A DNA stretch of 64,000 bases from Acidobacteriota bacterium (GCA_016125275.1 WGMB01000018.1:124001-188000); one strand, 5' to 3'; shown: positions 15,882 through 24,958, counted from the stretch's first letter. The notes: a model not told the origin generated them from the sequence alone. Made by a program: numbers and translations.

Positions 15882-17276
15882 ATGGTCTATGTGGGCTACT
15901 TGACGTCGTTGCTGTACCTGCTGGTGCGGGTCAGCCGCTGCACGGACTACTTCGGTTACGTGCTGGCCCACTTGCGGGTGCCGTTCGCGATTCTGGGCTT
16001 GGGTATTCTGGCGGCCATTGTGACCGGCCGGATCTTCAACGCCATGCTGTCAAAGCAGGGTGCGCGGGTGCTGGGTTTGACGTTCTTGTTCCTGCTCAGC
16101 TCGGCCTTCAGTCTGTGGCCCGGCGGCAGCGTGCACCAACTGCGCGAGCTCTGGCCGCCGAACCTGATGCTGTTTCTGATCCTGGCGTCGTTCTTGACCA
16201 CTCTCCAGGGGCTCCGCACGGCGGTTGTGATGGTGGGCCTGGGCGTGGGGATGTCGGCCGCGTACGGGCAACTCATCGGGCAGACCCAGGACGGGCGCAT
16301 GGCGGCGGGCAACATGTCCTACGGCAACCCCAACGACTACGCTCTGGTGTTATTGCTCGGCATGCCGCCGATGCTGTATCTGATCGCGGACAAGACGCGC
16401 CCCATCTGGCTCCGGCTGCTCATGATTCCGCTGCTGGGCGTTACGGTTCTGGGGTTCGTGGGTACGGGCTCCCGCGGCGGACTCCTCGGTTTCTGCGTCA
16501 TGTCGGTGTTCGTGCTGCTGCACATGTCCTGGTCCGCTCGGATCAACGCCGTGGTCGCCGCCGTCTTCCTGGCGATTTGCGGCATCGCAGCCGCCCCGCG
16601 GGCGACTCTGCAACGGCTGTCGACCTTTCTGGAAGTGCAGCAGCCGTCGCAGGAGCAGTTCATGTCGGCTCAGTTCGACCAGGGAGAGGGTGGCGCCGAG
16701 GGCGGAGAGGACCTCACCGTGACGGCCGCGGCCTCGGCGCGCGGACGGCTGCACTTGGTGGAGCAGGCGATCCAGGTGACCGCGCAGCACCCGCTGCTGG
16801 GTTCCGGCTTTGGGATGTTCATGGTGGCGGAGAACTCCCTGGCGCAGGATCAGGGCTATCATCGCGGTTCTTGGAAGGGTACTCACAACATGTACTTGCA
16901 GATGTCGAGCGAGAACGGGCTACCGGCCTTCTTTCTGTTCTTGACGATCATCTACTCCGCCTGGAAGACTCTCCGACGGCATCGGCAACTGGGCCCCAAC
17001 CCGAGCCGCAACCAGATCGAGATGCGCAACATCAGCTTCGTCTTCAGCGCCTCGATGGTCGCCTTCCTGGTGTCGTCCACCTTCTTGACCGTGGCCTACG
17101 ATTTCTTCGTCATGATGTTCGCCGCCGTGGCCGTCGGCTTCGACAACGTCGCGCTGCTCGAGCAGCAGCGGATCGCGCGCGAAGAACAGGAAGCGGGGGC
17201 CGAGACGCCCAGCGGGCGGCGGGACTGGGCGCCGGAACCCGTCGGCGTCGGCGCCTACAGCCGGGGCCTTTCCTAG
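15882..17276 (+). CDS. O-antigen ligase/polymerase-like (Wzy/WaaL) membrane protein
   Basis: This 464-residue polytopic membrane protein has ten or more predicted helices. The signature of the O-antigen ligase/Wzy family is visible: [11 protein letters not shown] before a long extracytoplasmic loop (about residues 240-330), then [19 protein letters not shown]. Such proteins ligate or polymerise undecaprenyl-linked glycans at the outer face of the inner membrane. No glycan-synthesis cluster adjoins it, so the substrate is unknown. The C-terminal 35 residues are charged and probably cytoplasmic. Confidence 0.8.
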   Translation: MVYVGYLTSLLYLLVRVSRCTDYFGYVLAHLRVPFAILGLGILAAIVTGRIFNAMLSKQGARVLGLTFLFLLSSAFSLWPGGSVHQLRELWPPNLMLFLILASFLTTLQGLRTAVVMVGLGVGMSAAYGQLIGQTQDGRMAAGNMSYGNPNDYALVLLLGMPPMLYLIADKTRPIWLRLLMIPLLGVTVLGFVGTGSRGGLLGFCVMSVFVLLHMSWSARINAVVAAVFLAICGIAAAPRATLQRLSTFLEVQQPSQEQFMSAQFDQGEGGAEGGEDLTVTAAASARGRLHLVEQAIQVTAQHPLLGSGFGMFMVAENSLAQDQGYHRGSWKGTHNMYLQMSSENGLPAFFLFLTIIYSAWKTLRRHRQLGPNPSRNQIEMRNISFVFSASMVAFLVSSTFLTVAYDFFVMMFAAVAVGFDNVALLEQQRIAREEQEAGAETPSGRRDWAPEPVGVGAYSRGLS

Positions 17277-17383
17277 GGCCCTTCGCGGCCTGGATTTCGA
17301 AATTACCGAACTATTACAGTTCCCTACACAAAGGGGACCGATGGGGTTGATAGCGTAAAGCTTCAGACCACGCGAGAACCTCT

Positions 17384-18256
17384 GTGACAGTCTCTGAACG
17401 CACCTTCAACAACCGCAAAAAAGTCAACTGGGTGACTCTGATCGCGATGGCGATCTTCCACGTGCTGGCCGTGATGGCATTCTTCTACGTGGACTGGGGC
17501 GCCATCGCTCTGGCCGCGGCGCTGCACTGGCTGGCCATCGGCTGGGGCATCGGTTTGGGCTACCACCGGCTGCACACCCACCGCTCCTACTCCGCGCCCA
17601 AGTGGTTCGAGTACTTTCTGGCGGTTTGCGGCACGTTGACGCTCGAAGGCGGTCCGATCTTCTGGGTCGCAGTGCACCGTATCCATCACCAGAAGTCCGA
17701 CCAGGAAGGCGACCCGCACACGCCGCGCGACGGCCGCTGGTGGGCGCACATGCTCTGGACTCTGTTCGGCGAGTCCCTGCACTCCAACACGAAGGCTCTC
17801 GAGAAGTACGCTCCGGATCTGGCGAAGGACCCCTTCTACCGCGCCCTCAACAAGTGGCACTGGGTTCCGCTGACCGCGCTAGGTCTCAGCTTGTGGGCGT
17901 TCTGCGGACTGCCCTACCTGCTCTGGTGTGTCTTCTTCCGCGTGGTGTTCGGCCTGCATGCGACGTGGCTGGTGAACTCGGCCACGCACTTGTGGGGCTC
18001 GCGGCGGTTCCACACGCACGACGACTCGCGTAACAGTTGGTGGGTGGCGCTGCTCACGTTTGGGGAAGGCTGGCACAACAACCACCACGCCCACCCGGCC
18101 TCGGCCCGGCATGGCATGGCCTGGTATGAGGTCGATGTCACTTGGATGACCATTCGACTGTTGCAGGCCGTCGGCTTCGTCTCCAATGTGAAGTTGCCCG
18201 CGAAGGCGCAGTTGGAGTTCATGCAGCAGCCGATCGCCGAACGTCGCGCGGCCTGA
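17384..18256 (+). CDS. Membrane acyl-CoA/acyl-lipid delta-9-type fatty acid desaturase
   Basis: This di-iron desaturase introduces a double bond into fatty acyl chains at the membrane. The three histidine boxes are in order: HRLHTH (residues 61-66), HRIHH (about 100) and HNNHH (about 230), separated by hydrophobic hairpins (LIAMAIFHVLAVMAFFYV; LTALGLSLWAFCGLPYLL). The start is GTG at 17384. A histidine kinase and OmpR regulator follow 47 nt downstream on the same strand, suggesting that desaturation and membrane sensing are linked (inference). Confidence 0.92.
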   Translation: MTVSERTFNNRKKVNWVTLIAMAIFHVLAVMAFFYVDWGAIALAAALHWLAIGWGIGLGYHRLHTHRSYSAPKWFEYFLAVCGTLTLEGGPIFWVAVHRIHHQKSDQEGDPHTPRDGRWWAHMLWTLFGESLHSNTKALEKYAPDLAKDPFYRALNKWHWVPLTALGLSLWAFCGLPYLLWCVFFRVVFGLHATWLVNSATHLWGSRRFHTHDDSRNSWWVALLTFGEGWHNNHHAHPASARHGMAWYEVDVTWMTIRLLQAVGFVSNVKLPAKAQLEFMQQPIAERRAA

Positions 18257-18303
18257 GGCTGCTCGACGCACGGCGGGCGCGGCAAACCGCGGAGAAGTCT
18301 GGC

Positions 18304-19230
18304 ATGCTAGAGGCCGTGGTCAGCGGCGGTCAACGCAACCGGTCGATCTTCCTTGTCGGCGCGCTCGGCATTGCCCTGATTACGCTGGCGGTCGCCCTCA
18401 ACGTCGGTTGGGTGGTGGCGAACTGGCGGTCAGGGCTGCTGCTGTTCTTCGGCGTGCTGTGCTTCATGCTGTTGATTGCCGGCGTGAGCTTGAATACGGT
18501 GTTTCTCATTCGCGAAATCCGGCGCAACGAGCAGCATGACGCGTTCATCAACGCCGTCACGCACGAGCTCAAGACGCCCTTGGCCTCGATCCGGCTGTTC
18601 CTGCAGACGCTGCAGCAGCGCGACCTCGATCGGGCCAAACAGCAAGAGTTCATCGACGTGATGCTGGCCGACAGCGAGCGCCTGCAGTCGACGATCGACC
18701 AGGTGCTGCTCGCCGGCAAAACCGGTTCGGCTGCTCGGCCCATCGCCTTCAGCGACGTGGACCTGGGCGAGATCGTGCGCGAGTGCCTGACGCTGGCCGG
18801 CCGCCGCCACCACTTGGGGGCCGATCAGCTCGAGTTGATCGACAACCTCGGCGTCGACAGCGGCGCGATGGTCTCCGGCGACCTCGACGAGCTCAAGGCC
18901 GCCATCAGCAACCTGGTCGACAACGCCATCAAGTACTCCGGCGACAGCGTCCACGTGGCGGTGGAAATTGCCCGCGCCGGGGCCCGCAAGGTCGCCATCC
19001 ACGTACGCGACCAGGGCATCGGCATTACCAACGAGGAGCTCAAGCGGGTCTTCCGCCGCTTCTACCGCATCCCGCCGGCGACTCCGGCGCGGCGCGTCGC
19101 GGGAACGGGCCTGGGGCTCTCGATCGTCCGTTCGGTGGCCAAGCGGCACGGCGGCAGGGCCTACGTCGAGAGCGAGGGGGCGGGGAAGGGCAGCACCTTT
19201 ACGCTCGAGCTCCCGCTCAAAGCGGCATGA
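18304..19230 (+). CDS. Intramembrane-type sensor histidine kinase
   Basis: This 308-residue kinase has two transmembrane helices (about 14-38 and 45-69) joined by only a few residues, so there is no extracytoplasmic sensor domain. The phosphoacceptor is His87 in AVTHELKTPLASIR. The ATP domain has the N box NLVDNAIKYS, G1 RDQGIGI, F box RVFRRFYR and G2 GTGLGLSIV. It is coupled by a 4-nt ATGA overlap to its response regulator. Its topology and its place after a fatty-acid desaturase suggest it reads membrane state, by analogy with intramembrane kinases such as DesK; the domains are otherwise unrelated to DesK. Confidence 0.92.
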   Translation: MLEAVVSGGQRNRSIFLVGALGIALITLAVALNVGWVVANWRSGLLLFFGVLCFMLLIAGVSLNTVFLIREIRRNEQHDAFINAVTHELKTPLASIRLFLQTLQQRDLDRAKQQEFIDVMLADSERLQSTIDQVLLAGKTGSAARPIAFSDVDLGEIVRECLTLAGRRHHLGADQLELIDNLGVDSGAMVSGDLDELKAAISNLVDNAIKYSGDSVHVAVEIARAGARKVAIHVRDQGIGITNEELKRVFRRFYRIPPATPARRVAGTGLGLSIVRSVAKRHGGRAYVESEGAGKGSTFTLELPLKAA

Positions 19231-19940
19231 GTCGGATACTGGTCGTCGAAGACGAAGAGCACCTGGCGCAAGGCCTGCGCTTCAACCTGGAGCTGGAGGG
19301 CTATGCCGTCGAAGCCGTCGAGTCCGGCGAGGCTGCTCTGGAATTGCTCGAAGGGGACTCCGCCTTCGACCTCGTGCTGCTGGACGTGATGCTGCCGGGG
19401 CGCGACGGCTTCGATGTCGTCCGGGAGCTGCGGGACCGCGGCCGCTTCGTCCCGGTATTGATGCTGACGGCCCGGGGCCGCGCCGACGACGTGCTGCGGG
19501 GCTTTGAAGCCGGCGCGGACGACTATCTTCCCAAGCCCTTCGACCTGCCCATCCTGCTGGCGCGCATTCACAGCCTGCTACGGCGTCGCGATTGGGTTCG
19601 CGAACGCGAGCAGCAAGGAGCGCCCGACCGGGTGTTCGTCTTCGGAGACCGCCGCGTCGAGCTCGACGCCCAGCGCCTGGTCCATGGCGACGCCGTCCAG
19701 GATCTCACGCTGATGGAGACCAACCTCCTGCGCTACCTCATTCGCAACGAGGGCAAGGCCGTCTCCCGCAAGGCTCTGCTCGAGGAAGTTTGGGGCGTTC
19801 GCGAGGACACCGACACGCGCGCGGTCGACAACTTCATCGTCCGCCTGCGGCGCTACCTCGAAGACGAGCCCAGCAAGCCGAAGCATCTCCTCACGGTCCG
19901 TGGTCTGGGCTACCGCTTCGTGGCCGAACCGGAGGCTTGA
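19227..19940 (+). CDS. OmpR/PhoB-family response regulator
   Basis: This is the partner of the upstream kinase. The receiver has an intact acidic pair (VVEDEE), phosphoacceptor Asp53 (LVLLDVMLPG), switch Thr81 (LMLTARG) and Lys103 (YLPKPF). The winged helix of the OmpR/PhoB class occupies about 140-235 (LTLMETNLLRYLIRN, VSRKALLEEVWG, VDNFIVRLRRYLE, LLTVRGLGYRFV). The start codon overlaps the kinase stop by 4 nt. Target genes are unknown; the adjacent desaturase is the obvious candidate. Confidence 0.94.
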   Translation: MSRILVVEDEEHLAQGLRFNLELEGYAVEAVESGEAALELLEGDSAFDLVLLDVMLPGRDGFDVVRELRDRGRFVPVLMLTARGRADDVLRGFEAGADDYLPKPFDLPILLARIHSLLRRRDWVREREQQGAPDRVFVFGDRRVELDAQRLVHGDAVQDLTLMETNLLRYLIRNEGKAVSRKALLEEVWGVREDTDTRAVDNFIVRLRRYLEDEPSKPKHLLTVRGLGYRFVAEPEA

Positions 19941-19944
19941 GCGC

Positions 19945-20652
19945 GTGGACGGCATCCGGGCGCTGACGTTCGACGTCTTCGGAACCGTGGTCGATTGGCG
20001 CGGGACCATCGTCCGCGAGATGAGCGCGCTCGGGCTGAGCAGAGGGATCGAGGCCGACTGGGCGGCCTTCGCCGACGCCTGGCGGGCGGGCTACCAGCCG
20101 GCGATGGATCTGGTCCGGCGGGGCGATCTGCCTTGGACCAAGCTCGACGCCTTGCATCGCCGCATTTTGGACGAGCTTGCGCCTCGCTTTGGGCTGAATG
20201 GGCTCTCGGAAGCGGAGCTCGACGCCGTGAACAGGGTCTGGCATCGGCTCGATCCCTGGTCCGACGCAGTGGAGGGGCTGACCCGGCTGAAGCGCCGCTA
20301 CGCGATCGCCACGCTGTCCAACGGCAACGTGTCATTGCTCAGCAACATGGCCAAGCGAGCAGGGCTGCCTTGGGACGTGATCCTCTCGGCGGAGTTGGCC
20401 GGCTGCTACAAGCCCGATCCGCGGGTGTACCGCAAAGCCGCGGATCTGCTGGGGCTCGAGCCGCACGAGGTGGTGATGGTCGCCGCCCATCCGAGCGACC
20501 TGCGGGCGGCCGCGGCTGTTGGCTTCCGGACGGCCTTCGTTCCCAGACCCTTGGAGCACGGACCGGGATCCACCGCCGAACCGGCGGCTGCCGGCGAATT
20601 CGACTGGACGGCCGCAGATTTCGTGGAGCTGGCCGACCGCTTGGGCGCCTGA
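19945..20652 (+). CDS. HAD-superfamily hydrolase, haloacid dehalogenase type II
   Basis: This is a HAD hydrolase of the L-2-haloacid dehalogenase group. The nucleophile Asp lies in LTFDVFGTVVDW, motif II is LSNGNVSLL, the Lys lies in the GCYKPDPRVY segment, and the last motif is VVMVAAHPSDLRAA. The GTG start at 19945 is preceded by GGAGG at a 9-nt spacing, which decides the start. It begins 4 nt after the response-regulator gene and is likely in the same transcript. Whether it dehalogenates or is a phosphatase cannot be told. Confidence 0.88.
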   Translation: MDGIRALTFDVFGTVVDWRGTIVREMSALGLSRGIEADWAAFADAWRAGYQPAMDLVRRGDLPWTKLDALHRRILDELAPRFGLNGLSEAELDAVNRVWHRLDPWSDAVEGLTRLKRRYAIATLSNGNVSLLSNMAKRAGLPWDVILSAELAGCYKPDPRVYRKAADLLGLEPHEVVMVAAHPSDLRAAAAVGFRTAFVPRPLEHGPGSTAEPAAAGEFDWTAADFVELADRLGA

Positions 20653-20653
20653 T

Positions 20654-21487
20654 CTACGCCGACGGCCGCGGGCGATTGGCCCAGTGGCCGAGGGCGTCTT
20701 CGCCGGCCACGAGCACGCCCTTCTCTCGCCAGCCCAGGAACGCCTTCACGTCCGCCGAGCAGTAGCGCAGGGTCAGGCCACAGCGGCGACGGTCCGAATC
20801 GTTGGCCTCGGAGCCGTGCAGCAGCAGGTCGCTGTGGATCGAAATCTCGCCGGCGCGCAGCGCGTCGTCGACGGCCCGGCCGTACCGCTCGATGTCCGCC
20901 ACGGTCTGGTCCAGCACGTTGCCTTCACCCGCGGCGCTGGTCTCATAGGGCAAATGACCAAAGACGTGCGAGCCCGGCAGGAACTGCATGTTGGCGTTCT
21001 CCGGGTCCGCGTCGTCGATCGCCAGCCACACCGTGCAGGTCTTCGTTGGCGTCAGCGGCCAATAGCTGGCGTCCTGGTGCCAGGAGACCTTCTTGCCGTC
21101 CCGCGGCATCTTGCAGAAGAAGTGCGCGCCCCAGCCGATGACGTTCTCGCCCAGCAGGTCGCGAACGCAGTTGACGATGCGCGGATCGGTCAGCAGGTCC
21201 CAGGCGACGGCGTGCTTGAGGTGCGCCGACGAGATCGAGTAGCTGTCCTTGCCGGCAGCGGTGTACTCGGCCAGCAGCCGGTCGAACTCTTGGCGGATGG
21301 CGTCGGCCTCCTCCTGGGAGAAGATGGACAGCCCGCGCAGGTAGCCGTGGCGGTTGTAGTCGTCGAGTTGGTCGCGCGTGAGTGTCTGCGGCGAGCCGTT
21401 CTCGACGGGAAAGAAGCGCAGCTCGCGCTCGATCTCGGCCAAATCTTCGGCGGTGGGAATGATGGCGAAGTCAGCTTGGGCTGCCAT
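20654..21487 (-). CDS. Phytanoyl-CoA dioxygenase (PhyH) family Fe(II)/2-oxoglutarate oxygenase
   Basis: This is a non-heme iron oxygenase of the PhyH family. The HxD pair lies in SWHQDASYWPL, the distal His in LLLHGSEAN and the Arg for 2-oxoglutarate in CGLTLRYC. Strands LAIDDADPENANMQFLPGSH are typical. At 277 residues it is complete. The substrate is unknown; such enzymes are abundant in Acidobacteriota and sponge or soil bacteria. It converges on the HAD gene. Confidence 0.88.
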   Translation of the reverse strand: MAAQADFAIIPTAEDLAEIERELRFFPVENGSPQTLTRDQLDDYNRHGYLRGLSIFSQEEADAIRQEFDRLLAEYTAAGKDSYSISSAHLKHAVAWDLLTDPRIVNCVRDLLGENVIGWGAHFFCKMPRDGKKVSWHQDASYWPLTPTKTCTVWLAIDDADPENANMQFLPGSHVFGHLPYETSAAGEGNVLDQTVADIERYGRAVDDALRAGEISIHSDLLLHGSEANDSDRRRCGLTLRYCSADVKAFLGWREKGVLVAGEDALGHWANRPRPSA

Positions 21488-21551
21488 GGAACCATCCTAT
21501 CGCGGCGGTCCGTCGCGTGGCGGGGCTCAGGGTGCAGTACGCTAGCGGGCG

Positions 21552-22109
21552 GTGCGTCTGTTCACGGCGGTGGAATTGGAGCAGGAGGCGCGAGCCGCCC
21601 TGGGGATGCTCCAGCGCAGTTATGCCCGCTCGGGGGCCGTGCGGATGACCCCGCCCGAGAGCCTGCACCTCACGCTGCGCTTCTTCGGCGAATGGCCCGA
21701 GCAGCGGCTGCCGGAGTTGATCGCCGCCCTCGACGCCATCCCGGCCGGACCGGCCCTTCGGCTCCAGCCGCTGGGGTTGCGCTTCTTGCCGACGCCTGCG
21801 AGCCCCCGCGTCTTCATCCTGCTGCTGGAGGCCCGCCCCGAACTGCTCCAACTACAACGGGCCATCGAAGAGCAGGCTCGCTCGCTGGGCATGGAGCCTG
21901 AGCGGAGGGTCTTTCTGCCGCACATCACCCTCGGCCGCGTGCGCGATGTTCGGCAGGCAGTCCGTCTGGCGGAAGCTTTGCGAGAAGCCGAAGCGCCCGC
22001 CCTGGAAGCGATCGACGCCACGAACTTCGCGCTGATTCAGAGTACGCTAGGGCCCCAAGGCGCCGTCTACCGGACCCTCCGCCGGTGGGATCTAACGCCC
22101 CCGGCTTGA
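21552..22109 (+). CDS. thpR: RNA 2',3'-cyclic phosphodiesterase (2H family)
   Basis: This 2H phosphoesterase hydrolyses 2',3'-cyclic RNA ends and was formerly annotated as 2'-5' RNA ligase. The two HxTx motifs are present: HLTLRFFGEWPE and HITLGRVRD. The N-terminus MRLFTAVELEQEAR matches the family, starting at a GTG at 21552. The length of 185 residues is normal. It lies 43 nt before the small GG-peptide gene. Confidence 0.9.
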   Translation: MRLFTAVELEQEARAALGMLQRSYARSGAVRMTPPESLHLTLRFFGEWPEQRLPELIAALDAIPAGPALRLQPLGLRFLPTPASPRVFILLLEARPELLQLQRAIEEQARSLGMEPERRVFLPHITLGRVRDVRQAVRLAEALREAEAPALEAIDATNFALIQSTLGPQGAVYRTLRRWDLTPPA

Positions 22110-22152
22110 TAGACTACTGGAACAAAAGGCGCCCGCCGGAGATCTTTTCTGT

Positions 22153-22449
22153 ATGTCCCACTTGATCCGCAAGCTCCCCGTTCTGCTCGCCTTTACGCTC
22201 GTCCTCTCGGCGGCCCCTCCTGTTGCTCAAGCCGCCCCAGCGGCGGATTCCGCGCCGTCGTCCGAAGTGACGGCCTCCCAGCCGACGCCGCAGGCGCCTC
22301 AGTTGCTCGATGAGCAGGAGTTGGCCGAGTTGCAGGCTCGCGACGAGCAGCCCGGCGCTGAGGTCTCCGGCGGAGCCCTCAGCAACCAGCACCTGACGTA
22401 CATCGTCATCGCGCTGGCCGCGGCCGTGCTCGTGCTGGTGCTCAACTGA
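22153..22449 (+). CDS. Small exported membrane peptide with double-glycine motif
   Basis: This 98-residue protein has a Sec-type signal at about 1-28 (LPVLLAFTLVLSAAPPVAQA), a Pro/Ala/Ser-rich linker, a short acidic helix LLDEQELAELQARDEQ (51-66), VSGG at 71-74 and a C-terminal transmembrane helix (79-97). The ELAEL...VSGG segment looks like a double-glycine leader cleavage site. The gene 5 nt downstream encodes a C39-type peptidase, the family that cuts after Gly-Gly. The pair may be a reduced form of the PA2779/PA2778-type couple; this is a resemblance, not a search result. Confidence 0.65.
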   Translation: MSHLIRKLPVLLAFTLVLSAAPPVAQAAPAADSAPSSEVTASQPTPQAPQLLDEQELAELQARDEQPGAEVSGGALSNQHLTYIVIALAAAVLVLVLN

Positions 22450-22454
22450 GCTCC

Positions 22455-22970
22455 GTGCCCCCTCCGGTCCGAGCGCCTCTCTTCCTACTGATCGCCGCCG
22501 TTCTGGGGGCGGAGGTGCGTCTGGACCCGCCCCTGGTGCGGCAGGACAAGAACGGCTGCGGGGCCGCCAGCGTCGCGATGGTGATGCGCTACTGGGCGAC
22601 GCAGATGGACGGTGTGGAGACGCCGGCGCCGTCAGCGATCGAGGCCGCCGTCCGAGCCGATGCCGACGGCGGCCTGCCGTTGGCCGAGATGAAGCGCTAC
22701 CTGGGCGAGCACGGCTTTCGGGCCTTTACCGTTCGCGGCGGTATGGACGATGTGGTCCAGCACCTCGAGCGGCGGCGGCCGTTGATCGCCGTGCTGCAAC
22801 CGGGCAAGCACAAGGGCCTGCACTACGTGGTACTGAGCGGTTTCGACGACCGCCGCGTCTGGCTGCACGATCCGGCGCGCGGTCGGCCCAAACGCATGAA
22901 CCGCCAGAAATTCGAGCAGCAGTGGGCGGCGGCCGACCGCTGGATGCTGCTGGCCGCCCCGGACCGCTAG
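22455..22970 (+). CDS. Exported C39-family cysteine peptidase
   Basis: This 171-residue papain-fold peptidase of the C39 type has a hydrophobic N-terminus (APLFLLIAAVLGAE) that predicts export or anchoring. The catalytic set is visible: Gln30 and Cys35 in RQDKNGCGAASVAM, His123 in LHYVVLSGFDD and Asp139 in WLHDPARG. Unlike bacteriocin exporters it has no ABC transporter domains. The GTG start at 22455 follows the GG-peptide gene by 5 nt, so substrate and peptidase may be co-made. No ABC transporter or bacteriocin gene is nearby. Confidence 0.82.
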   Translation: MPPPVRAPLFLLIAAVLGAEVRLDPPLVRQDKNGCGAASVAMVMRYWATQMDGVETPAPSAIEAAVRADADGGLPLAEMKRYLGEHGFRAFTVRGGMDDVVQHLERRRPLIAVLQPGKHKGLHYVVLSGFDDRRVWLHDPARGRPKRMNRQKFEQQWAAADRWMLLAAPDR

Positions 22971-23051
22971 GCGGACGCGGCGAGTTTCGCCGCCGTCGTG
23001 TCGAAAGCGGAGCCCCTCGCGCGACGGATGGGCAAGGAGAGACCCGTACCC

Positions 23052-23462
23052 ATGTCCACCATGATCTTTGTGAACCTGCCCGTCAAGGACCTCGACCAGT
23101 CCAAGGAGTTCTATGCCCGGCTGGGGTTCACCAACAACCCGCAGTTCACTGACGACACGGCCGCCTGCATGGTTCTCAGCGAACAGATCTACGTGATGCT
23201 GCTGACCCACCCCAAGTTCCAGGGCTTCGCGCCGCACCCAATCGGCGACGCCAAGCAGACCACCCAATCGCTGTATGCGGTTTCCCGAGAGAGCAAGGAA
23301 GGCGTGGACGCGATCGTCGACCAGGCCGTGGCCGCCGGCGCCACGACGTTCAGCGACCCGATTGACTACGGCTTCATGTACAGCCGGTCGTTCCAGGACC
23401 TCGACGGCCACGTTTGGGAGTGGGTGTATATGAACATGGAAGCCATGCCGCAGCAGGCCTGA
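23052..23462 (+). CDS. VOC-family (glyoxalase-like) protein
   Basis: This 136-residue vicinal-oxygen-chelate protein has the duplicated beta-alpha-beta-beta-beta pattern: FVNLPVKDLDQSKEFYARLGF at the start, and GFMYSRSFQDLDGHVWEWVYM at the end, where the Glu of the WEW segment is a usual metal ligand. It resembles lactoylglutathione-lyase-like proteins of unknown substrate. The ATG at 23052 is preceded by AGGAGAG; an upstream ATG at 22998 is in frame but adds a non-homologous leader. Confidence 0.85.
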   Translation: MSTMIFVNLPVKDLDQSKEFYARLGFTNNPQFTDDTAACMVLSEQIYVMLLTHPKFQGFAPHPIGDAKQTTQSLYAVSRESKEGVDAIVDQAVAAGATTFSDPIDYGFMYSRSFQDLDGHVWEWVYMNMEAMPQQA

Positions 23463-23481
23463 GGCCGCCGCCGGAATGAGT

Positions 23482-23512
23482 GAGGCTCCCCGCGGTTGGG
23501 GAGCCTCTTTTC
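23482..23512 (+). terminator. Rho-independent terminator after VOC gene
   Basis: A perfect 10-bp stem (GAGGCTCCCC and its complement) with a 6-nt loop is followed by TTTTC, 19 nt past the stop of the VOC gene. Confidence 0.88.
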
Positions 23513-23524
23513 TTTGGCTTTGAC

Positions 23525-23827
23525 CTAGCCGCCGGCCATCGCGCCGATCACCAGCAGGGGCTCCCGCCCCTCGGCGACCGCCGCCGGCAGCGGTTCATCG
23601 ACGGACTGGTGTGACACGTCTTCTTGGCAGGCGAAGAACCGCACGAAGGCGCGCCGCTCGTGCGTCCGGTGGTCGCGAATCGTCCCTCGCAGCTTGGGGT
23701 AGCGGGCCTCGAGCGCATCCAGAACCGTGCGCTGGGTGACCTCGCCGTTGACGTCCAACTCCACCTCGCCGTCCACCTGCGCCAGGTTGCGCAGGTGGTA
23801 GGGCAAGGCGACCTTCACCGCGCTCAT
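23525..23827 (-). CDS. ThiS/MoaD-like sulfur-carrier protein ending Gly-Gly, coupled to BNR gene
   Basis: This 100-residue ubiquitin-fold protein has the MoaD/ThiS order: [49 protein letters not shown] and a C-terminal [10 protein letters not shown] with free Gly-Gly. It is therefore chemically competent as a sulfur or modifier carrier. Its ATG overlaps the stop of the upstream BNR-repeat gene by 4 nt, so the two are translationally coupled. No dedicated E1 enzyme adjoins it; the MoeZ at 13330 is the only one in this window. The function of the pair is unknown. Confidence 0.85.
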   Translation of the reverse strand: MSAVKVALPYHLRNLAQVDGEVELDVNGEVTQRTVLDALEARYPKLRGTIRDHRTHERRAFVRFFACQEDVSHQSVDEPLPAAVAEGREPLLVIGAMAGG

Positions 23828-24951
23828 GGCAGCGTCTGGACTTCCACGGAGAGCACCGGCGGCAGGTGCTCGGCGATGGGCGCCCAGTTGTCGCCCGAAT
23901 CCGCCGAGGCATAGACCTGGCCCCCGGTGGTGCCGAAGTAGATGCCGCAGGAGTCGAGCTTGTCGACGGCCATGGCGTCGCGCAACACGTTGACGTAGCA
24001 GTCGCTCTGGGGCAGGCCCTGAGTCAGGGCTTCCCACTCCTCGCCGCCGCTGCGGCTGCGGTAGACCTGGAGCTTACCGTCGATCGGAAAGTGCTCCGAG
24101 TCGCTCTTGATGGGCACCACGTAAATGGTTTCCGGCTCGTGCGCGTGCACGTCGATGGGGAAGCCGAAGTCGGTGGGCAGGTTGCCGCTGACCTCGCGCC
24201 AGTTGTCGCCGCCGTCGTCGCTGCGCATCACGTCCCAATGCTTTTGCATGAACAGCACGTTGGGGCGGGAAGGGTGCAGGGCGATGCGGTGGACGCAGTG
24301 GCCCACCTGGGCTTCGGGGTCGGGGATGCCGTTGGACTTGAGGCCCTTGTTGATGGGCTTCCAGGTGGCGCCGCCGTCATCGGTGCGGAACGCTCCCGCC
24401 GCGGAGATCGCGATGAAGATGCGGGCCGGGTCCGACGGGTCGAGCAGAATCGTGTGCAGGCACATGCCACCCGCGCCGGGCTGCCAGTGCGGCCCCGAGG
24501 CGTGCTCGCGCAGCCCGGGCAACTCCGTCCAGGAAGCGCCGCCGTCGGTGCTGCGGAACAGCGCCGCGTCCTCCGCGCCGGCGTACACGGTATTCGGGTC
24601 GGTCAGCGAGGGCTCCAAGTGCCACACTCGCTTGAACTCCCAAGGGTGCGGCGTGCCGTCGTACCACTGGTGCGTCCCGGGCTGGCCCTGGTAGGAAAAC
24701 TCGTTGCCGACGGCTTCCCAGCTCTTGCCGCCGTCGTCGGAGCGCTGGATCAACTGTCCGAACCAGCCGCTCGATTGGGAAGCGTAGATCCGATTGGGGT
24801 CGGCCGACGATCCCTTCATGTGGTAGACCTCCCAACCCGCGAAATGCGGTCCGGTGAGGTCCCAGCGCTTGCGTGCGCCATCCGAGGTGGCAATGAACGC
24901 GCCTTTGCGCGTGCCGATGAGTACACGGACTCCGCCGTTGGTGTTGCTCAA
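23824..24951 (-). CDS. BNR/Asp-box beta-propeller protein (sialidase-like fold)
   Basis: This 375-residue protein has at least six Asp-box motifs ([48 protein letters not shown]), the mark of a sialidase/Vps10-type beta-propeller. No signal peptide is visible, so it is probably cytoplasmic and there is no evidence for sialidase activity. The start is TTG at 24951, supported by GGAGG at a 7-nt spacing. It is overlapped by the ThiS-like gene, hinting that the propeller is a partner or target of that carrier (inference). Confidence 0.8.
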   Translation of the reverse strand: MSNTNGGVRVLIGTRKGAFIATSDGARKRWDLTGPHFAGWEVYHMKGSSADPNRIYASQSSGWFGQLIQRSDDGGKSWEAVGNEFSYQGQPGTHQWYDGTPHPWEFKRVWHLEPSLTDPNTVYAGAEDAALFRSTDGGASWTELPGLREHASGPHWQPGAGGMCLHTILLDPSDPARIFIAISAAGAFRTDDGGATWKPINKGLKSNGIPDPEAQVGHCVHRIALHPSRPNVLFMQKHWDVMRSDDGGDNWREVSGNLPTDFGFPIDVHAHEPETIYVVPIKSDSEHFPIDGKLQVYRSRSGGEEWEALTQGLPQSDCYVNVLRDAMAVDKLDSCGIYFGTTGGQVYASADSGDNWAPIAEHLPPVLSVEVQTLP

Positions 24952-24958
24952 GGGTGTT

